A stretch of 64,000 nt of DNA. It comes from Klebsormidium nitens. Taxonomy: Eukaryota; Streptophyta; Klebsormidiophyceae; Klebsormidiales; Klebsormidiaceae. A model generated the notes under the pieces. The model made no database searches and was not told the DNA's origin. It saw only the letters and a list, made by a program, of their open reading frames with translations. The translations under genes were made by a program, and so were the position numbers. Of the stretch, positions 58,401 through 64,000 are shown in pieces. Within the stretch, counting starts at the first letter, position 1. Each line of letters starts with the position of its first letter. Where the stretch lies: NCBI GenBank assembly GCA_000708835.1, contig DF236963.1:370276-434275 (forward strand). Direction: 5' to 3'.

Positions 58401-59548
58401 ATCCATCTAGAGATACGGGGGCATCTCTGTGGGGAATTCTAGCTTCCGCAAAAACCACAGCCCCAAGTTGTTTTATCCAGAGTGCCTATCAAGCTTCGTA
58501 CCCGGACACCTTTCAGGCTCAGAACCTCTTGTACCCCAAACCATTCGCCTGGCTCGCTGCTAAGTATTAGCCCACTCAAAATCCCTGGGGATAAGCAGTT
58601 TGACGTCTGATACAAATCAAAGTATTAACAAAACACAACATGCAGTCTTGTATCAAGCATTTAGCACACAGCCTGAGCTTCGGCACACGGGCGTGCAACA
58701 ACAGCTCTGCAGATAGCCTGATGCTTATGTTGTTGGCCAGATTACTTGCATCAAGCATTTTGCAGGCGGCCTGACCCCTTCCAGATAACCTTGGCGGACT
58801 GTCTAAACTGTTTGCATGATTGATCACAAAGAGCTTTAGCCAACAAGTGCAAGACCCCTACCCCAGCTTACTGGTTAATGCTATCAATGTGCTAATCTTG
58901 CTGCGGACAGCTCATATGTTAACCATCATGCAAAATTCTGCACCAAACTTATGAATGAACACAGAGTTGACAACAAATTGATGAGCCAAATGATTGCGTG
59001 TCCTCAGCCCAGACTTCCTCCCCTACTGTAGAAGAACCCTTGAGCCAAAAAGACCTAAAGCAACGATCCAGCTACAGGCAACATGGCTGTGAAGTTTTAC
59101 AAGAGACCACAACAAAGCATAACCCAGCACAAGATTTCGGCTCCCTTGCCAATTGAGCCAATAGCAAGACTTTTGACAGGACTGATGTGACACTCACTTG
59201 TCTGAAAGTCTTGATTATTGTACACTCATTGCCAAATGAATTCCGCACGGATGAGTCTCCCTGGAAGTCCCCAGCCATGGATCTCGCCCCGTCCCCCTCA
59301 TGAGACTGGCAGGTGGCCCCCCCATTGTTCTCTCTTACCCGGCTGCCCTCTCCAAAAGCTGTGTTATGAACCAAACCCTCACCAAACAGGCTCTTCTGGA
59401 GGGGTTGCTGCCGCCTCAACAATGGGCCCCCTCCGCAACCCGAACAAGGGGACCGAGAGGCAGCTGAATTGATCTTGGGAGTTGCCCCCCTCAAGAAAGA
59501 GTTCCCTGCAAGCCCTTGCGACGCAGCGGCTTTGGCAAGGTGGGCCAT
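55471..59548 (-). CDS. CLPF: Clp protease adaptor ClpF (UVR plus YccV domains)
   Basis: Five exons (59198-59548, 57816-57923, 56661-56769, 55791-56014, 55471-55545) join in phase to 288 residues. The first 60 or so residues are Ala/Ser-rich and lack acidic residues, as in a chloroplast transit peptide. About 118-165 holds a UVR motif (LEEDLDRLVKAEKYEEAIE-LRDRVRML). A YccV/HspQ-like domain follows: YRIGDVIVHKKYG-YRGVIYGHDLEC, FYHVLVDVRDRPGG, TYVAQENM and VLHPWTNM-FFTSFDDGQYLP. In plants ClpF partners with ClpS1 to deliver substrates such as glutamyl-tRNA reductase to the stromal Clp protease. The order transit peptide, UVR, YccV matches Arabidopsis ClpF, which is somewhat longer. Intron 1 contains a fresh 113-bp tandem duplication. 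Confidence 0.9.
58255..58480. repeat. 113-bp tandem duplication
   Basis: Copies 58255-58367 and 58368-58480 are directly adjacent and differ at three positions, about 97% identity. It lies in ClpF intron 1 and is the youngest duplication in the window. Confidence 0.97.
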
Positions 59549-60800
59549 CTTCAGCAGGAGAAGCGCAAGTCAATCTGAATTGCAAGGGAAAAGGTGCAAA
59601 TGCGAAGCACGCCGCCAAAACGCCCCCCGCCCCCCCCGCCCCTTTGTCCGCTGCGAATGACTAGACCTGCCCTTTACCCGCCAGATTACCTACGCAGGGA
59701 TGGTGACCGGCCTCAAATGCTGCACAAAGGAAGGGGTTACAGCACGTGTGCGCCCTGCGCCCTTCTTCAGACTCCAGAGAAGTTTTCTTCCAAAATCGAG
59801 CACTCCTGAGCAGAGTCACAGCACACACGCACAAACGAACCTTCTCATTGACGGGGGAGAATCTGTGGCGACCAGATCTCCACCGTGGCCGCCAGCGAAT
59901 CAAAAAGAGGATATATTGTTTGTTCCAAAAGCCGTTCGATGGCCACTTTCTACAGATCGGACGGCTATAGAAGCTTGAAACTCGTGGGCTCTGATTCGCG
60001 ACTTCAGAGAACAAGCTGGTAATGATTGACATCCCAGGTCAACTTTGCAGGGGCCCTTGTTTACTGGTATCTGCGCGCGCCCACGCGGTCAACCATTACC
60101 GCGCCGCACTGTGACCCAAATTGAATGCTGCAGACTCAATGCCGCTCTTCTAGTTCTAAGAAGGGCCTAGCTAGCACATGCAGGGACGTAGAGGTCAATA
60201 ACTTTAAAGTTTAAGTCCTGCTTCTCTTTGCCACGTCCCTCACTGCTGGTGAAATGCAGCATTGCATTTCCCAAGTCTGATTAACAGCTGCTGATGGCTG
60301 GGACTGATTCAAAAAATCGTTGTTCACTTGAAGCGATTGGCACAAGAGAGCAAGCCGCCGCCAGTTGTTAGTTCACCGGAAGACCATATTTCTGTGGCAG
60401 ACATCAGGAACTACGACGTCCTACGCTGATCATGTGCTGAGCTGCCATGCACAGCGTGACGCACTCGTATGCACAGAAAGGGCTTACCGTGGAAGGCCTC
60501 AACAACTTCGGCTCCTCTCCACATCAGCGATCCCTTGCTGAGGACTCTTCTTACTCTACTCAATCCGATTAGGTTCACACCGGTGCTGCTAGCTTTAATC
60601 AAGGATTGCGAGGTTTCTGAGCAGGAAGTAAAACTTTTTCTCTTACAACTTCTCTTTCCAGCGACAAACCCGCCACCACCTATCCAGCTCAGCTCCTTGC
60701 TTTAGATTCAGGGCAGTCAGTGAACTGCGGCCCCCTGCCATGCTGCTCAATAGATCTCAAACTCCAATAGCAACACTGGGGGGGCACTTGCACACTTAGA
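59549..60800. other. Divergent intergenic region, ClpF and zinc-finger gene
   Basis: Should contain both promoters. An open frame at 60469-60705 upstream of the zinc-finger gene has no family or splice support. Confidence 0.45.
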
Positions 60801-62894
60801 ATGCCTGTTCATCTGCCCCCCCCAGCGCTTCACAGCCAGTTGGCGGCTGGAGGGGGGGGGCAGCCTGCTTGGGCTGGCACTCTTGCAATCCTGGGAGTGG
60901 TGGCACTCCCCTTTCTTCAGAGCGCAGCCAAGCCGGCGCTGCGGAGGGTCTTTGTAAGCTCCGACCCTGATCGAAGTGTTTGTCGTAAGAGTCTCTTAGA
61001 AGGATAGTGAATGTTGCCCTAATCTTAGCAAAATCTGGCAGGTGCCTGTGCTTTGTAAATGTGAATGTCTTCGTAAGGTTGAGATCAACATCTGGGTAGA
61101 CTAGCGAGGCAGGGGGGTTTTTGAGCTGTTGGGTTGACAAGAAGTGATCTGTTGAAAACAGCGAGTATCAGAAACTGTTTTACTATCTGCGTAGAGAGGT
61201 TCAAGGCGGGCGCATCAGTGAGCCTAAAGTACTGGAAACACGGTTGTACAGACATAACTGCTGGCAAGATTTATGACAATATCCAATGAAGGGTATCCTG
61301 GATGAAGTCGGTACCCCTTGTTCAGTGGATGAATTCCTTTCAACGAGTGCCTCACCTTAGTCGATGGTAAGGCACCGAATTGACGCCTCCGCGTTTCTTT
61401 GTTCAGAAACCGACCAAGTGCAAGCTCTGCTATGGAACGGGGACCACTGTATCCACACCAGGCACCAGATTTCGGACATGATTGACTCCACCCTTGAAAG
61501 CCCGATCTAGATCGATTGAAGAGTTCACGTGATGCCCATCTTTTCAGTCACAGATTGTTGTCCGTCACAGATACTCTAGATTGTCTGTATGACTCTAAGA
61601 ACTAGGAAAGCTGTCCTGAATTTGATTCGGTCTAAAAACGTTCGAAGCGATCCGCTCAGGATCTGCCTCAAACCCCTGACTTTCCTCCTTGACCACCCTT
61701 CACTGCTTCTAGCTATGTACCACATGCAAAGGTCGTGGGAAAGAAGGTGAGACCTCTGCATCGAGTTCCTTACCTCCAACGGTGGCCCAACGAGTTCTAT
61801 TTCTTCTGTGATTTGACATCCTCTTTGCGAAATTGTTGAGCTTCAGCGACATGCTTTTCTAAAGCGCTCGGAGTGCGTCACTATCATCCGACTGGAAGGA
61901 GACTCACTAGGATGCATTAAGCTCAGTCTGATGAAACTTTCACGGAACGCTTCTTCTCAAAGATGGCGTACTGGTTCAGCTCGTGATGCTTGAACTCAAA
62001 AGCGGCCCTGTCTGGTGGCTCGTTGTCTCAAAGGTCCAACTCATAAACATTCAACGAGATCTACTCAGCCCTTGACTGTCAGAGAAGACACTAAAACCGA
62101 GAAAACCGACAAGAACTACTATTCACTGATTACGGTTGGCGTCTTTCTTTTTAGGAAGTTCCCAGAAAGCGTCAGTGTATCAGATGGTCCCATTGCACCT
62201 GTGGGCCCTAGATTCCTTTCAGTGTTCGTCAGGATCCGTTGACATATCTCACTTGTGTGACGATCCGTTGACATATCTACCTTGCGTCACTATACGCTCA
62301 ATAAGAGGATCTTCGCTCAACTCGAGAAGGTACTAGTAGACAGCTGTGTGCCTGAGTTGAGCTACATCTCGTTTCCGGCCCAAAGTATTCCACCCGTTGC
62401 CGCTGCAATTGCTCTCGCCTCAAAAATCAAAGAGAATCAGTCGCTTGTCTGATGAGTGAGAACGTTCATCTCGAGATACGTCCATCACATCTTGTCAGGA
62501 CACCCTTTGCGTCTCATCGAGCTGTCTTTCTTCATCTTGCATTTCGCAGATATCTGTCACAGTCGAGCTTCGAGAGAGGCTTGTTCTTGACTCATAACTC
62601 CCGCTAGCATGGGCCTATACTTCAGATTGATCGTATGGCCGTTCTCAAATTTGCCTCATATATCCGAACTCACAATCGAGCTTTGCTCGTGTAAATATGA
62701 TCTGAAATACAGTCGAAAGTGCCTGTAACTTTGATTACCATTGTGTCACAGGTGGTCTAATAAGCGGCGAGAGCCTGCGGCAGTGCACAGCGTGCTTCGG
62801 CAAGGGAAAGCAACTCTGCAGCAAGTGCAGAGGCGCCGGTATTGACAACCGGTGGCTTTATGCGGGACGACGAGTCAGTGAACCCAAGCTCTGA
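60801..62894 (+). CDS. Small membrane protein with DnaJ-type cysteine fingers
   Basis: Proposed exons are 60801-60953, 61407-61448, 62155-62170 and 62752-62894, about 118 residues. The first encodes a Pro/Gly-rich N-terminus and one hydrophobic segment (TLAILGVVALPFL, about residues 26-40) followed by basic KPALRRV. The second has the first finger, KCKLCYGTG. The last has QCTACFGKGKQLCSKCRGAG and a basic tail ending in a stop. CxxCxGxG fingers of this type occur in DnaJ and in plastid thylakoid proteins such as BSD2, LQY1 and PSA2, which assist protein folding or photosystem assembly; such a role is inferred. The 16-nt microexon is included only because it reconciles phases, and the start is uncertain because no full transit peptide is seen. 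Confidence 0.65.
62233..62278. repeat. 17-bp perfect direct repeat
   Basis: GATCCGTTGACATATCT at 62233-62249 and 62262-62278, in the intron of the zinc-finger gene. Confidence 0.85.
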
Positions 62895-64000
62895 CGCCTG
62901 CCAGCCGGCCTACCACCTTGGCTCCGCTTGCGTCATGCCAAAACCTCTCTGCCGTTTCTGGCTGGTTCTCCCCTGCTCGCATACGTGTTGCTTACGTTGT
63001 CAACAGGTATCAGCTCGCGTGTTGCTTTGTCTAGTTTCATCTTGGCACCTCGACAGAGAATTGGTGGTTCGCAGACGCAATTGCGTCCTGCATGAAAGAG
63101 CCCCCGTTTGCAGACCAGCGTTGATCTTTTCGTCACTATTGGAACACTGTCGAAAAGTCCGCAGAGTTCTACAGTAGTTCCTGACGCTGGTTAAATGTAG
63201 CTTCCGTATCTAAAAGGTATAGGTGAGAGCTGCAACTGCATTGTTATGATCAACTTCAAGATGGACTGCGTCCATATTGATGGAGCTCGAGACAGGTTGG
63301 ATTTGCGTACGGTACTGACGTACCATGAACTTAACCATCAGTCGATGTTGTTGCATGTGCTTTGGTCGATTGCAAACAGCCACGGTGCTTGGAGTTCGGC
63401 TGCTTTTGAATCAGGCCACATGCCGGCGGGCAGGTAGCTGCATGTCGACTCTAATATGTCTGTCAGCCCGCATAACCAAGTACCACCACAAAGATCAAAA
63501 GCTCATCGAATGTTAAATTGTCGGCCATGCACAAACTCGATTATGACCAGTAGACATTATATGTATCACTGATACTGATACAAAGTCAGTTGAGAGCAGA
63601 CTAGCTCGCTGCATCAGTCCATGAAACTATACAGCTTCATAAACCTTTTTATTGAATAATTTCAAAGATTATGATCTGCGCACGTTGCACATGAGGGCCA
63701 GGAGATTCATCGATCCTTTAATTAATTGCCAGTGGTAGAGCTAATTTCATAATGTCGTAATAAGAAAAAGCTTTGACAAGCGCTCATGCCACATGTGACA
63801 TTCCACAAGAAGCGAGTGGACAACCAAAGTGGCGGAACGCCTTAATCCCTATGGGGCCTCGATTCATATGGGGGCCTTTAACTGGCTAGTCAAGGGATCA
63901 AGGGCTCAGGATCTGCAGATTTTGAATTGTGAAGAGAAAAGCGCGAGCATGCTGGGTGCTTTTATTGCAGGTTCGGTCAAACCTTGGCCGCCTGACCTGA
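62895..64000. other. Right-edge intergenic region
   Basis: No gene supported. An acceptor-like TTTTATTGCAG near 63.96 kb could begin an exon of a gene beyond the window. Confidence 0.4.

Noticed and set aside
1-64000. CRISPR arrays, bacterial operons, intact transposons or retroelements
   Set aside because: No regularly spaced identical repeats, no ribosome-binding-site operon structure, and no intact transposase, integrase or reverse transcriptase motifs seen.

Overview
The window looks like nuclear DNA of a streptophyte, most likely a streptophyte green alga such as Klebsormidium (inference). Genes are small-exon, intron-rich and use GT-AG splicing. Exons are GC-rich, introns are AT-richer, there is one 399-base N gap, and the gene content is plant-type: the TPLATE/TSET subunit LOLITA, the plastid Clp adaptor ClpF, two VASt-domain proteins and a class IV histone deacetylase. 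No bacterial operon, CRISPR array, rRNA or convincing tRNA is visible. Most proteins here span many exons, so I assembled gene models by joining exons at splice sites that keep reading phase and match family signatures.

Layout. 1-3656 (-): VASt-domain gene A, cut by the left edge. 5306-8058 (+): divergent paralogue VASt gene B. 9549-12178 (+): secreted Kazal-type inhibitor-like protein in five exons. About 14.2-14.7 kb (-): an orphan coding exon. 16792-19471 (-): LOLITA. 21680-25261 (+): LAS1, interrupted by the gap. 26123-28231 (-): BTB/POZ protein. 28981-31268 (+): PYM. 32615-43045 (-): HDAC11/HDA2-like deacetylase with a 5.95-kb third intron. 43840-47987 (+): TAD3/ADAT3. 50309-53316 (+): a large charged coiled-coil protein of unknown function. 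55471-59548 (-): ClpF. 60801-62894 (+): a small membrane protein with DnaJ-type CxxCxGxG fingers.

The genes do not form one pathway. Several serve RNA biology (LAS1 in ITS2 processing, PYM in exon-junction-complex recycling, TAD3 in tRNA wobble editing), two serve plastid proteostasis (ClpF and perhaps the zinc-finger protein), and one serves endocytosis (LOLITA). Divergent pairs that may share promoters are VASt A/B, LOLITA/LAS1, BTB/PYM and HDAC/TAD3.

The most unusual signal is a set of degenerate copies of exon ends, with their splice sites, lying in the neighbouring introns. At least six tandem copies of the start of HDAC exon 4 fill the end of its giant intron. A second, coding-conserved copy of a LAS1 exon lies before the gap. 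Downstream copies of the ends of VASt-A exons 2 and 4 are also present. The palindrome TGACGTCA also occurs at least 14 times where about one is expected.
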